From IMG/VR virus record IMGVR_UViG_3300014499_000006, positions 1 through 58,137 of that record: a DNA stretch of 58,137 nt; one strand, 5' to 3'. Below are positions 20,408 through 28,794 of this stretch, piece after piece (the first letter of the stretch is position 1; the number at the start of each line of letters is the position of its first letter). The DNA is from a virus. The translations under genes and the position numbers were made by a program. Below the pieces are notes generated by a model. It was not told the DNA's origin and ran no database searches. It saw only the letters and a program-made list of their open reading frames with translations.

Positions 20408-21391
20408 CTATGAAATACTGTCGATCAAATCATCCGCATCTTCTTTGGTCATCGTGGTTTGGGTGAGAATGTCATCAGGAGGTACGATTTCTGCGAAGTC
20501 ATCTACAATTTCAGGCAGCGCTCCTAAACCTTCTCTTTTCAAAAGAGTGGCGAACTCTAGTTCTTTGTATAAAGAACTCAGAGCTTCAGTATTAGTTTCC
20601 CCTATTTTCATAGACGAAATACTAAGTTCTACGGGAGCATTGATTTCTATGGTCACTAATTGTTTGCTGAGTAGGATTTGAGCTTGATTATTTTTTAAGG
20701 ACTCTTTATATGATTTACGCTTCAATTCATCCGCTCGTACAAAAGCTTGTTCTAAAGAACCAAACTGCTTGATGATGTCTACAGACCCCTTCTTGCCGAT
20801 TCCCGGGGCTCCGGGCACATTGTCTGTGGTGTCTCCACGTAAAGCCATGACATCTACAACTTGTTCTGGGGGCACACCCACAATCTCAGTCACTTTTTCT
20901 ACATCACACACCAAGTCTTTCATAGGATTGATGGTAAATGTTCTGTCGTTTACCAACTGAAACATATCCTTATCACCGGTCACAATGTATACTTGATTTT
21001 CAGGATCTTCGGCGTAAATTTTACGCGCCAAGGTACCAATAATATCATCTGCTTCATATCCAGCCAACTCCATTTTAGAGATGCCGTAAGCTTCAATCGC
21101 CTTAAAAATGTGAGGAAGTTGGCGTACCAAGTCGTAAGGAGTTTCGCCCTTGCGATTGGCCTTATAATCAGGGGATAGTTTATCTCTAAAGGTTTCGCCC
21201 GGGGTGTCGCATATGGCGATGAGGTACTCGGGATTAAAATCTTTTTGTAATTTACGAAGCATATTACAAAAAATATAACTCGCCCCGGTAGGAAATCCTG
21301 CTTTAGTACTCATCATAATGGACTGATGTGCCGCAGCATGATAAGCGCGGTAGATAAAACTCATTGTGTCCAACAGAAATATCTTTTTCAT
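20408..21391 (-). CDS. 5'-3' exonuclease / flap endonuclease (327 aa)
   Basis: Stand-alone PolA-type 5' nuclease domain. Acidic metal ligands appear in LLDTMSFIYRAYHA (Asp 8), AICDTPGETFRDKL, GYEADDIIGTLA (Asp-Asp), IVTGDKDMFQLV, and the H3TH segment ALRGDTTDNVPGAPGIGKKG. Start at ATG 21391 (MKKIFLLD); the upstream in-frame codons belong to a duplicated intercistronic sequence. Function is removal of RNA primers and flaps during replication. No polymerase is fused or adjacent. Confidence 0.92.
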   Translation of the reverse strand: MKKIFLLDTMSFIYRAYHAAAHQSIMMSTKAGFPTGASYIFCNMLRKLQKDFNPEYLIAICDTPGETFRDKLSPDYKANRKGETPYDLVRQLPHIFKAIEAYGISKMELAGYEADDIIGTLARKIYAEDPENQVYIVTGDKDMFQLVNDRTFTINPMKDLVCDVEKVTEIVGVPPEQVVDVMALRGDTTDNVPGAPGIGKKGSVDIIKQFGSLEQAFVRADELKRKSYKESLKNNQAQILLSKQLVTIEINAPVELSISSMKIGETNTEALSSLYKELEFATLLKREGLGALPEIVDDFAEIVPPDDILTQTTMTKEDADDLIDSIS

Positions 21392-21600
21392 CTGACCCCG
21401 TTCCTTCTTAGAATTTTTGTAGACCACCCATCATCATCGGGGTCTAGGGCATCTTTAGCTAAATATTTAACTATAAAATCATAATGCTTCGCACAGTAAA
21501 ACTTTACTGCGGGCCCACAGATTGGCTGAGCTGTTTGCCCGCAGTAATCGATATGTGCGACAGCTGAATTTTCACAACGATTATAGTCACATTTTTTCAT
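21388..21600 (-). CDS. Tandem mini zinc-finger protein, copy C (70 aa)
   Basis: MKKCDYNRCENSAVAHIDYC ... VKFYCAKHYDFIVKYLAK: a CxxxxC and C-x-x-H pattern that could bind one zinc. About two-thirds identical by eye to the next gene upstream, with an extra Cys-containing insertion. Overlaps the exonuclease start by 4 nt. Role unknown. Confidence 0.65.
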   Translation of the reverse strand: MKKCDYNRCENSAVAHIDYCGQTAQPICGPAVKFYCAKHYDFIVKYLAKDALDPDDDGWSTKILRRNGVR

Positions 21601-21794
21601 CTGATCCCGTTCCTTCTTAGAATTTCTGTAAACCACCTTTGAATCCCCCATTCATCGGGGTCTTGGGCATATTTGGCCAAATGTTTAACTATTAAATCAT
21701 AATGCTTCGCACAGTAAAATTTTAAATTACTATTATAATAATCGATATGTGCGACAGTTGAATTTTCACAGCGAGTATAATCACATTTTTTCAT
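21597..21794 (-). CDS. Tandem mini zinc-finger protein, copy B (65 aa)
   Basis: MKKCDYTRCENSTVAHIDYY ... LKFYCAKHYDLIVKHLAK with the same ending ILRRNGIR as copy C. The intergenic sequence before copy C and before the exonuclease is also duplicated (AGAAGGAACGGG-TCAG), so the unit gene+RBS was duplicated as a block. Confidence 0.65.
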   Translation of the reverse strand: MKKCDYTRCENSTVAHIDYYNSNLKFYCAKHYDLIVKHLAKYAQDPDEWGIQRWFTEILRRNGIR

Positions 21795-21973
21795 CTGAGC
21801 TTATTCCTTTTCACCGCTTTTAAACAATCTAAGTCTTCCGCTGCCTGTTTCAGCCAACGCTTGGTTATGGAATCATAATGTTTTGCGCAATAAAATGATA
21901 TGGAATCATCACTAAACAGAAGAGAGTTAGTTGCTTGATTTTCACAGAGATGAATACTACATTTTTTAGGCAC
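21791..21973 (-). CDS. Tandem mini zinc-finger protein, copy A (60 aa)
   Basis: More divergent member: (V)PKKCSIHLCENQATN ... SFYCAKHYDSITKRWLK. GTG at 21973 with GGATGGG upstream aligns its N-terminus with copies B and C; the ATG at 21982 is an alternative. It overlaps the end of the 321-aa gene. Confidence 0.55.
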   Translation of the reverse strand: MPKKCSIHLCENQATNSLLFSDDSISFYCAKHYDSITKRWLKQAAEDLDCLKAVKRNKLR

Positions 21974-22931
21974 GAATCCCATCCACAAAACTAATGACCG
22001 GATACATCTTGTACAGGCGCTCGTATGCCTTTTGTAGATTCTCAAATACTACATCCCCAACAATCAAAATAGAATTCATACGAGGAATCATGATACAAGT
22101 CTCTCTGGTTATATTAACATCTCGGAAGATTTCATACATGATTTTTCTAGCAAAAAGAACATCTTGAATCACTTCTCCACCAGATTTTGAATGGAATTCA
22201 TATGATATGCCGTCTGCTTTAAATGTAGAGACAGGAACATCGTGCCCTGGTGGTGTGGTAATCCCGATAAATTGGGCTATTTGAGGAACTTGATTCCAAG
22301 TAATGTAATACGGTTTGAGGGATGATATCGTTTTAAGAAAGCGATCTCCCCCCAACCCTATCATACTGATATTACGACTGTCTGCGAAGGCCGGTGTAGA
22401 CCCTTTTGGGCTCACTCTGAAGCTAATTTGTGGAGTAAACTGAGTGATGATACGCAGGGCACGAAGAGCACTGATAGTTTGATTGTATTGTTTTTGTTCT
22501 TCGGTAATCGCTTCAGCCTGTTTCAGCATTTTAGCCTTTGGAGCAAAGGGGTCAAGTTTGTATGCTGAAGACCATGCTGATTTCATTCGCTCAATCTCAG
22601 CTTGGGCATCTCCGGTCATATAAAACATACCGGTGTATCCTTGGAGATTGAGAAGTACTTGAGTAAAAATATTGTAATCCAGAAGATGATGAAGATAACG
22701 CATAATTTGAAGTTTATCCATTCCTGTAGGTTCACACTTTACTTCAGGTCCTTTGTCTTTCCAGGAATCAGATAAAATTTTGTGGATGATACCGCTCCAG
22801 TGCTCTGTACGATCAAAGGGCAAACCTTCGTAATACTGTTTAAATGTGGTCTCTAGGGATTTTTCAGATTCAAACAGATGGTCAATTTTCTCTGCGAAAT
22901 CTGCCGCTACTCGTTCATAGATTTCCTTCAT
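21966..22931 (-). CDS. Hypothetical protein (321 aa)
   Basis: Start at ATG 22931 (MKEIYERVAADFAEKIDHL); longer versions would read into the tRNA at 22937. N-terminal 150 residues are helical and charged, the C-terminal half mixed alpha/beta with several Ile/Val strands (CIMIPRMNSILIVGDVVF). I see no catalytic or nucleotide-binding motif. Neighbours are the zinc-finger trio and 5' nuclease, so a replication-associated role is possible. Confidence 0.6.
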   Translation of the reverse strand: MKEIYERVAADFAEKIDHLFESEKSLETTFKQYYEGLPFDRTEHWSGIIHKILSDSWKDKGPEVKCEPTGMDKLQIMRYLHHLLDYNIFTQVLLNLQGYTGMFYMTGDAQAEIERMKSAWSSAYKLDPFAPKAKMLKQAEAITEEQKQYNQTISALRALRIITQFTPQISFRVSPKGSTPAFADSRNISMIGLGGDRFLKTISSLKPYYITWNQVPQIAQFIGITTPPGHDVPVSTFKADGISYEFHSKSGGEVIQDVLFARKIMYEIFRDVNITRETCIMIPRMNSILIVGDVVFENLQKAYERLYKMYPVISFVDGIRA

Positions 22932-22936
22932 AAATT

Positions 22937-23012
22937 TGGAGCCCTTGGGATGGAGTTGAACCATCCGACCCTTCCGTTGCACACGGAATGCTCTACACTG
23001 AGCTACAAGAGC
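22937..23012 (-). tRNA. Isolated tRNA, anticodon TGC (Ala-like), atypical
   Basis: Acceptor GCTCTTG/CAAGGGC, D-stem GCTC/GAGC, anticodon stem TTCCG/CGGAA, T-arm GGATG-GTTCAACT-CATCC, discriminator T and encoded CCA. The loop TGTGCAA has G instead of the universal T at position 33 and the D-loop lacks GG, so it may be a degraded or specialised tRNA. It lies alone, 8 kb from the array. Confidence 0.65.
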
Positions 23013-23019
23013 GCTCTGG

Positions 23020-25191
23020 TTAATTCACCGCAAAAACTAAATCATCATAATCATCATACTCTCCACCAGAAGAATTACCACAAGCCGATGGATTCACATG
23101 TCCCTCATATCGAAAATGTGCTCGTACAGCTTGTAAATTGCCGGAGGCTGGGAGAGTAAATGTAGTCGATAAAATATTTTGTGCATCTTTAGTGGGCTTA
23201 AGCGTAGCGATATAAACCCAAGTAGGATTTACAACATTTGAAGTAACGTAAAGGTCAAGAGAATCGCTTTCAAAATCCTTTCGAGCCCATACTGTGGCTG
23301 TTATCGTTGCTTTTGTACCCGCGGTTAACAACCCACCAGATACAGAAGCTACCGCAAGGCGATCATTTGATTCATAGGAGTGAAATACCCCCGAGTTCCC
23401 ATCCCCGCAAGAGTTATTGATTGTATTGGGGTGATTTTGTTCCGCACCGTTATGCACATTTCCGCGACCTAAAAGTAGAGTTGGGCCTGAATCACAGGAA
23501 TTACTGACAACTGTACATGCTGGAGTTTTATAGGTTGGATTATAAGTTGCTTGTAATCCTACTCCGGTTGGAGCGCCTGTTAAAGTATTGATTAAAGTTG
23601 CCCCATTAGGACTACCCCAACCAGTTACCATATCATACCCAACAGTAGCCGGATGCCCATTGCTCCCGCTTGTAATATCGTGAAAATTAATAGTGTACGC
23701 AGCACCGAAACCAATGGGATAAATCAAGGGATTCAAGAAACCTAAAGTAGTACCATGATTAGTCATGTTCTGCTGATTCACTAAAGCCATATAGCCAGCC
23801 CAGCGAGGCGCAGCATAGCTAGTACCCCCAGTTTGATTGTAAGTGCAAGCGCCATCATCACACATAATATTATCGAAATTTGCTTCTGCGGCAACATCCG
23901 GAACATTACGAATTGCTGTAGAAGCACCATTAGAATTTGCTACTCCTACTTGCCAGCTAGGAATTGCAAAACCATCGTCCGCTGGACCACCACTGCTATC
24001 CGACCAAGCCGTTTCTGTTTGCCAAGTTCCTCCAGCACCATTTGTAGTTAAATCCGTACCGCCAACAGCTACAACATACGGATCTTCAGCTGGGTAGCTG
24101 CTATCATTATTGTTATTTCCCGTATACTTACCAGCATCTCCAGAGGCTACAAAAAGATTTTGACCCTGTGCTGCGAATTCTTTAAAAATAGGGTCATCAT
24201 CAGTTATATCATCGGGACTCCAACCCCAAGAACAACTCAATTGTTTGGAAATGTTGTCCACAGCCATTTGATTAAAAATATCCACATCTCCGGTACCGAT
24301 GGCGGAATTGCCTGGGGCGATGTAAACCCGTACAGAAGTTAACCCCGGTGCCATACCGATAGCTTGAGCGATATCCAAAGCTTGCTCTCCATCATCTCCA
24401 TCAGAGCCAGCACTTGCACCATCGACAAGAATATTCTGTACAGGTACGGTATAAGCAACACCCCCCATATCAGAATTTACATCTGCGATATTATAACCAT
24501 CGAACTCTAACATGCCCACAGATTGACCGGTACCTGTCAAAGTACCTGATCCATAATATGCCGCTCGCATATCCGATGGACGGAAAGAACCGCTAGGACC
24601 AGACCCTGCAACTACATCTGATAGACGAGCGTTAAATGAACGCTTAATCAATCTACGACTAGGAATAGAGAAATTATTTAAACCAGCAATACGATAGATT
24701 GGAACATCTAAATCAAGAGACGGTTCTACATCTGGAGAATAAAAATTACGATTTTCAACAGGATGTTTATATAACCCCATTTTTACATTGAAAGCTTTTT
24801 CTATTTGTGCTGTAGATCCAGTGATATCAACAAGTATACGATTAGTGTGTTGTTTGTACACAAAAAACCCCTGCTTTATAGCAAAACGAACTACCGCTTG
24901 ATAATCCTGTTCCGTTGGACCAAACTCTTTAGTGAATTGTTCAGGCGTTAGAAACTGGTGATACAAAGGACTTGATGGGGTGTTTATTTGCTGTAAAAGA
25001 GCTGTTAAAGTTGACTCATTGCGGAGAGGCAACATAATAGCCATAATCAATTGACGATATGCTGGAAGGTCACTTACACGAGCAGCCGATGTAACTTCTT
25101 TGCGGACATGACGTTTCAATGGATGGTTTCTAGCAAAAACTGGGGTTACAAATAATACAAAAACGATAAGTGCGGATACAATACGATTCAT
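23020..25191 (-). CDS. Sedolisin-family (S53) serine-carboxyl peptidase (723 aa)
   Basis: Secreted pre-pro-protease. Signal peptide (MNRIVSALIVFVLFVTPVFA), then an activation pro-domain to about residue 190 (LTPEQFTKEFGPTEQDY), then the S53 catalytic domain. The Ser-Glu-Asp set is visible: E269 and D273 in GEQALDIA, oxyanion D352 in VASGDAG, and S458 in GGTSYAAP; spacing matches kumamolisin. Ca-binding FHDIT ... GYDMVTGWGSP follows, then a C-terminal beta domain of about 190 residues. The family works at acidic pH outside the cell. AGGAGGAAAT precedes the ATG. Unusual cargo for a phage; perhaps attacks envelope proteins or benefits the infected host. Confidence 0.92.
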   Translation of the reverse strand: MNRIVSALIVFVLFVTPVFARNHPLKRHVRKEVTSAARVSDLPAYRQLIMAIMLPLRNESTLTALLQQINTPSSPLYHQFLTPEQFTKEFGPTEQDYQAVVRFAIKQGFFVYKQHTNRILVDITGSTAQIEKAFNVKMGLYKHPVENRNFYSPDVEPSLDLDVPIYRIAGLNNFSIPSRRLIKRSFNARLSDVVAGSGPSGSFRPSDMRAAYYGSGTLTGTGQSVGMLEFDGYNIADVNSDMGGVAYTVPVQNILVDGASAGSDGDDGEQALDIAQAIGMAPGLTSVRVYIAPGNSAIGTGDVDIFNQMAVDNISKQLSCSWGWSPDDITDDDPIFKEFAAQGQNLFVASGDAGKYTGNNNNDSSYPAEDPYVVAVGGTDLTTNGAGGTWQTETAWSDSSGGPADDGFAIPSWQVGVANSNGASTAIRNVPDVAAEANFDNIMCDDGACTYNQTGGTSYAAPRWAGYMALVNQQNMTNHGTTLGFLNPLIYPIGFGAAYTINFHDITSGSNGHPATVGYDMVTGWGSPNGATLINTLTGAPTGVGLQATYNPTYKTPACTVVSNSCDSGPTLLLGRGNVHNGAEQNHPNTINNSCGDGNSGVFHSYESNDRLAVASVSGGLLTAGTKATITATVWARKDFESDSLDLYVTSNVVNPTWVYIATLKPTKDAQNILSTTFTLPASGNLQAVRAHFRYEGHVNPSACGNSSGGEYDDYDDLVFAVN

Positions 25192-25205
25192 ATTTCCTCC
25201 TGGTT

Positions 25206-25562
25206 TTATTCTACTTTAGTTGAATGTTTTAGGTCAAGACTGGCTTTAACCTTAATGACTAATTTAAGAAGTTCTGGGTAAAAATAAGTGTCGCCATTAG
25301 TACTTTCAAGTTGAATTTGTTTTGAATAGTTCAAAGCATCGAGAAGCTCCTCAAATAAATCGGTCATTGCGTCTCTACCATTATGCGCTTTTAAACGAGT
25401 TCCATACTTTTTTTCACCTAAGCGAATACGAGCTTCAACACATTCTGCAATGTTTTCTAGCCCCATCGCTTTTAGGTCTTTTGCAACTTCAATTGCTACA
25501 TCTATAGTTCCTCCCACTGGTAAAGGTTGAGGTGTAGCATCATACTTAACTTTTTCAAGCAT
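25206..25562 (-). CDS. MazG-like / dATP-dGTP pyrophosphohydrolase-like protein (118 aa)
   Basis: Resembles a phage all-alpha NTP pyrophosphohydrolase-type protein: basic KKYGTRLKAHNGRDAMTDLF followed by EELLDALNYSKQ, where the ExxD-type acidic helix would bind Mg. Only one clear acidic motif is visible, so assignment rests on the NGRDA...EEL.DA pattern. Would cleanse or adjust the nucleotide pool. Ends 14 nt before the sedolisin start. Confidence 0.6.
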   Translation of the reverse strand: MLEKVKYDATPQPLPVGGTIDVAIEVAKDLKAMGLENIAECVEARIRLGEKKYGTRLKAHNGRDAMTDLFEELLDALNYSKQIQLESTNGDTYFYPELLKLVIKVKASLDLKHSTKVE

Positions 25563-25602
25563 AAAAAATCCTTTCAGATTGTTAATACCAAGGATTGGAA
25601 GA

Positions 25603-25824
25603 CTAGCGAAGAATACGATCTAAAAGTCTTTGAGATAGGGGTTTGGAGTCCAGAATATCGGATATTGCTCCATCAACATGAAAAGCCATTAACCCACAGG
25701 CCAATACTTTGGAGGCAGTTGTCCGATGGTGACGAAATTCGTAAAAACCAATTCCAGCTATGAGTATATGCCAAGCCGCCTTATATACTCGTTCTTCCAC
25801 TACATCGCTGCGGCGAGTCTCCAT
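25603..25824 (-). CDS. Hypothetical protein (73 aa)
   Basis: METRRSDVVEERVYKAAWHI ... a helical His/Arg-containing protein with a hydrophobic centre (ILIAGIGFYEF, VLACGLMAF). No Shine-Dalgarno is obvious and no family is recognised. Supported mainly by filling the gap between two minus-strand genes. Confidence 0.5.
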   Translation of the reverse strand: METRRSDVVEERVYKAAWHILIAGIGFYEFRHHRTTASKVLACGLMAFHVDGAISDILDSKPLSQRLLDRILR

Positions 25825-25845
25825 GTTAAGAGGGATGCTTAGTGT

Positions 25846-26853
25846 TTATAAATCACACAGCTCTAAAATCAAATTCTCTAAATTGATATCCCCAGCACAC
25901 AACTCTTTAATAACTACTTTAGGATCATTGACTTCAATTCCCTGTACCGCAGCATCCATATCCGCAAAAAACGAAGTGATATCATCAGACTTTGCTATTT
26001 GCTCTACACCCTTATCTGCGGCTGCAAAAGCTATTTGCAAGGGTTTCACCGGAATTTCTTTTTCTCCATATTTGAAAGCACCGCTTGGTTCAAAGGAAAG
26101 AATAGCTGCGCACACTGGGCGTTCAACCTCATCATAAGTAAACGCTGCACGAGCCAAACTCCCTAAATTTATATGGGTGCAGCCGCCCACTTCTATAGTT
26201 TCATGTCTTGAATGATCATGCCCCCACAGCAGTATATCAAAGTCTGTACCAATCAATTCATTATAGCCTATTTTTCGGGTGCCAAACATTGAACCAGCGT
26301 CTCCAGGATACCCGTAAGCGTGTACAATGCCTATTCTATGGTCTACATGAGGTTGCCTAGGATCCGCGTTTTTGATATTTTGAATCGTAACATCCCCTTC
26401 AGCAAATGGAAAAGTTTCAACGGATACTCGTACAGTATCATCAGCATTAGTAAAAATAACAGGTTCAGTATTCAGGTCATGGTAAGCGCCTACAGCGATC
26501 AATAAACCCAATGGTTGACGAGGTAGTGTATCCATACGATCCCAGGATAAATCATGGTTTCCAATGGAACCAAATACTTTACCCTGAGGAAACTTTCTTA
26601 AAGCGTGCATCAAATCGATAATCAAACGGATGCTGTTTCCAGCATGTTTAGGGATTTTATAGTGAAAAACGTCACCTCCACATAAACCGGCTCCGTTAAG
26701 TTTTTCTACTAGATCACGAATGAATTCTATTTTTGCTAAGATAGCGTTACGATAATCATCTTTACGCCTAGCGGGTGGGATGTCAGTAAGGTGCCAGTCA
26801 GTTGACCAAACTAAGTTTACTCTGTTTTTTGGATCTTGGAGTTTAATCACCAT
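25846..26853 (-). CDS. Mre11/SbcD-like nuclease subunit (335 aa)
   Basis: Calcineurin-fold nuclease. Metal-binding blocks: WSTDWHLTD (residues about 14-22), CGGDVFHYK, GSIGNHDLSW, HAYGYPGDAG and ILLWGHDHSRHE, then NLGSLAR, typical of the Mre11/SbcD branch (T4 gp47). Start at ATG 26853 overlapping the previous stop. Partner of the Rad50-like ATPase encoded 2 kb upstream in the same operon; together they would process DNA ends for recombination-dependent replication. Confidence 0.85.
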   Translation of the reverse strand: MVIKLQDPKNRVNLVWSTDWHLTDIPPARRKDDYRNAILAKIEFIRDLVEKLNGAGLCGGDVFHYKIPKHAGNSIRLIIDLMHALRKFPQGKVFGSIGNHDLSWDRMDTLPRQPLGLLIAVGAYHDLNTEPVIFTNADDTVRVSVETFPFAEGDVTIQNIKNADPRQPHVDHRIGIVHAYGYPGDAGSMFGTRKIGYNELIGTDFDILLWGHDHSRHETIEVGGCTHINLGSLARAAFTYDEVERPVCAAILSFEPSGAFKYGEKEIPVKPLQIAFAAADKGVEQIAKSDDITSFFADMDAAVQGIEVNDPKVVIKELCAGDINLENLILELCDL

Positions 26854-27142
26854 ACAAATCTCTGTAGTAGAAATACTTGAACTTGGTACGGTATTCTTCA
26901 TTCATTTCTATCCAAACTTTACGGCACCCGTCTAAACCACCAAATTTAGTATCACAAGGTCTACATGTAAGGGGATTACCACCAGCATCAGTGTCATTCG
27001 TATAAGTTACTCGATATTCATCTCCAACAACGAACTTATACCCACAAAAGGCACAGAAAAACAACAACCCAGGTTTGCCGCAACTCCAGCGAGCTTTGCA
27101 TGTTTTTTCATCCGCTATATGAAATTCATTAAAAAATGACAT
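26843..27142 (-). CDS. Zinc-finger-like hypothetical protein (99 aa)
   Basis: Start chosen at ATG 27142 because GGAG lies 9 nt upstream. Contains CxxC-type pairs (FFCAFCGYKFVVGD and TCRPCDTKFGG), suggesting a treble-clef zinc fold similar to HNH-fold proteins but without their catalytic His/Asn. Overlaps both neighbours, so it belongs to the recombination operon. Confidence 0.55.
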   Translation of the reverse strand: MSFFNEFHIADEKTCKARWSCGKPGLLFFCAFCGYKFVVGDEYRVTYTNDTDAGGNPLTCRPCDTKFGGLDGCRKVWIEMNEEYRTKFKYFYYRDLYGD

Positions 27143-27371
27143 CAGCATTTTCTCCAATCAAGTTTAAATATTTACAACGAGCTTGGGATACTAAAAATTC
27201 ATCAAACATCTTTTGACCCAAAGGGCACAATTCTTCATCTTTAGCTTCTTGACATTCGATGCAATTATTGACATGCTGAAGAGTGTTTTCACAGATACTA
27301 ATATTACTTTTGAGCATTTCTATGCGTTTGGAAGAAGGTATTCGTAAATATTTATGCACCTTTATACCCAC
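27129..27371 (-). CDS. Hypothetical protein (80 aa)
   Basis: Helical protein with four Cys (ISICENTLQHVNNCIECQEA ... ELCPLG), possibly metal-binding. Start and stop overlap neighbouring genes by about 10 nt, which supports expression. No family recognised. Confidence 0.5.
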   Translation of the reverse strand: MGIKVHKYLRIPSSKRIEMLKSNISICENTLQHVNNCIECQEAKDEELCPLGQKMFDEFLVSQARCKYLNLIGENADVIF

Positions 27372-27913
27372 TCTATATCAACTTGCTTTGTATTGCAGGT
27401 TAAACAAACTCTCTTTTGTTTTATCCCGGATCTAATTTCACCTCTATTTACAACTTCCCATTTAGACCAGTCATGTAAATGAAATCCAAGAAATGATCTA
27501 CCTTTTATTTTTTGTTTTTTCTCGTAAGCCTCCACTGCATATCCACCATCAGATTGAGGAACCACGAATTTTTCTTTCAATCCGTACTCCGAAGCAATCT
27601 GCCGTTCTGCTGTTACTCCCGTAGAGGTCTCCCAACCATCGAGCGTGAGAATCCAAATTTCATCACAGCGTGAGAGCATACATTTATCGCAAGCTTCCCA
27701 AAAACTCCAAAAACCAGGAAGAGTACATACATCAGCGATAGGATGTGTATGAGCGATGGGAGAGTAAATCATTTGAACATCTGAAATGTTAACCATCAAC
27801 CACCCACAAGCTTTAACAGCCGCGATGAAGCGCTCTGTTTCTACTTCTCTGTTTTCGTGGGTATATGGCGATGCTAGATAAACCATTTTACCAAACGGGG
27901 TTTTATCGTCCAT
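27362..27913 (-). CDS. DUF1937-family protein, nucleoside-deoxyribosyltransferase-like (183 aa)
   Basis: The first 120 residues match the DUF1937 pattern: MVYLASPYTHENREVETERF, YSPIAHTHPIA, FWEACDKCMLSRCDEIWIL and GWETSTGVTAERQIA. The fold is related to nucleoside 2-deoxyribosyltransferases, so nucleotide metabolism or base modification is plausible. The C-terminal 55 residues add a basic HDWSKWE segment and a CLTC pair not usual in the family. Confidence 0.75.
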   Translation of the reverse strand: MDDKTPFGKMVYLASPYTHENREVETERFIAAVKACGWLMVNISDVQMIYSPIAHTHPIADVCTLPGFWSFWEACDKCMLSRCDEIWILTLDGWETSTGVTAERQIASEYGLKEKFVVPQSDGGYAVEAYEKKQKIKGRSFLGFHLHDWSKWEVVNRGEIRSGIKQKRVCLTCNTKQVDIEWV

Positions 27914-27939
27914 TTAAAACAACTCCGGTAAAATCGACA

Positions 27940-28491
27940 TTATTCCTCATCAATTTCTGGCTTAGTTGACTTTGATGGCTTTGTTGGTTTAGTGGGGAAC
28001 GGTACTGGATCTGGTACAAGAGGCTTTACAGCTTCCGCAGCTTTAGCTAATATTTTAGCTGCTTCCGATCGGGCTTCAGTTAAAAGTTGACGAGCTTCAT
28101 TTTTTGTATCTTCATAAAAAGCTTCAGCATTTGCTGTTACCTTTACGATTTCTTCTTTAGCCGCTGCCACAAGCTTATCCGCTTCTACCTTAGCATCAGC
28201 GATAATAACTTTAGCTTGATCCTGAGCTAGTTCCGTAGCCTTTTTAATATCAGCCTTAGCATCTGGTGCCGCGGCTTCCATCTCAGAAGCCAGTTTATCT
28301 ATTTTTGAATCTATATTTGAAGCTCCGTTAATGAAGGCTGCATAAGCATTTGCTAGGGATTCTCCAAAAGTCCAGTGACCAAAAGAAACTTGAGATACAT
28401 CTCCCCCTTCAGTATGCTGAATTCTTACCACATATGTGCCATCCGGTTGCTTTTCTACCACGGCTGGTTTTACCATCGGTATTATTGACAT
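27940..28491 (-). CDS. Ala/Glu-rich coiled-coil protein (183 aa)
   Basis: After about 55 N-terminal residues with beta character (GTYVVRIQHTEGG) comes a long heptad-like Ala/Lys/Glu helix from about residue 60 to 155, then a Pro/Lys/Thr tail ending EIDEE. Lies between the DUF1937 gene and the coiled-coil gene downstream of the Rad50-like ATPase. Could be a scaffold or accessory of the recombination complex; no family recognised. Confidence 0.6.
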   Translation of the reverse strand: MSIIPMVKPAVVEKQPDGTYVVRIQHTEGGDVSQVSFGHWTFGESLANAYAAFINGASNIDSKIDKLASEMEAAAPDAKADIKKATELAQDQAKVIIADAKVEADKLVAAAKEEIVKVTANAEAFYEDTKNEARQLLTEARSEAAKILAKAAEAVKPLVPDPVPFPTKPTKPSKSTKPEIDEE

Positions 28492-28492
28492 A

Positions 28493-28792
28493 TTAATTCT
28501 CCTGTTGCAATTCTTCGTATTGTTGAATCAACTTCTCGCCCTGCGCCAGCTGATCATTCAAAGCGTCTATTTTTTCTGCTAATTCATTTTTCTTTTGATC
28601 AGCCAGTGCTTGTAGTTCTTTCGCCGTCATTTTTTCAGGGTTAGCGATACCCAACTCTTTCAGTTTAACATAAGCTTCATCTCTTTTGCTCTCCTGAACC
28701 TTAAGAGTTCCAATGATTTCGTCTCTACTGCTCTGTAAGGCCTTTACCCTGGCTTGAATTTTCTTTAGATTTTCTTGTGTTATTTCTGACAT
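28493..28792 (-). CDS. Short coiled-coil protein (99 aa)
   Basis: Almost entirely coiled coil (LKKIQARVKALQSSRDEIIG ... LNDQLAQGEKLIQQYEELQQ) with one break at GIANPEK. Immediately follows the Rad50-like half ATPase (2 nt gap), suggesting it pairs with that protein's coiled coil. Confidence 0.6.
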   Translation of the reverse strand: MSEITQENLKKIQARVKALQSSRDEIIGTLKVQESKRDEAYVKLKELGIANPEKMTAKELQALADQKKNELAEKIDALNDQLAQGEKLIQQYEELQQEN

Positions 28793-28794
28793 GA

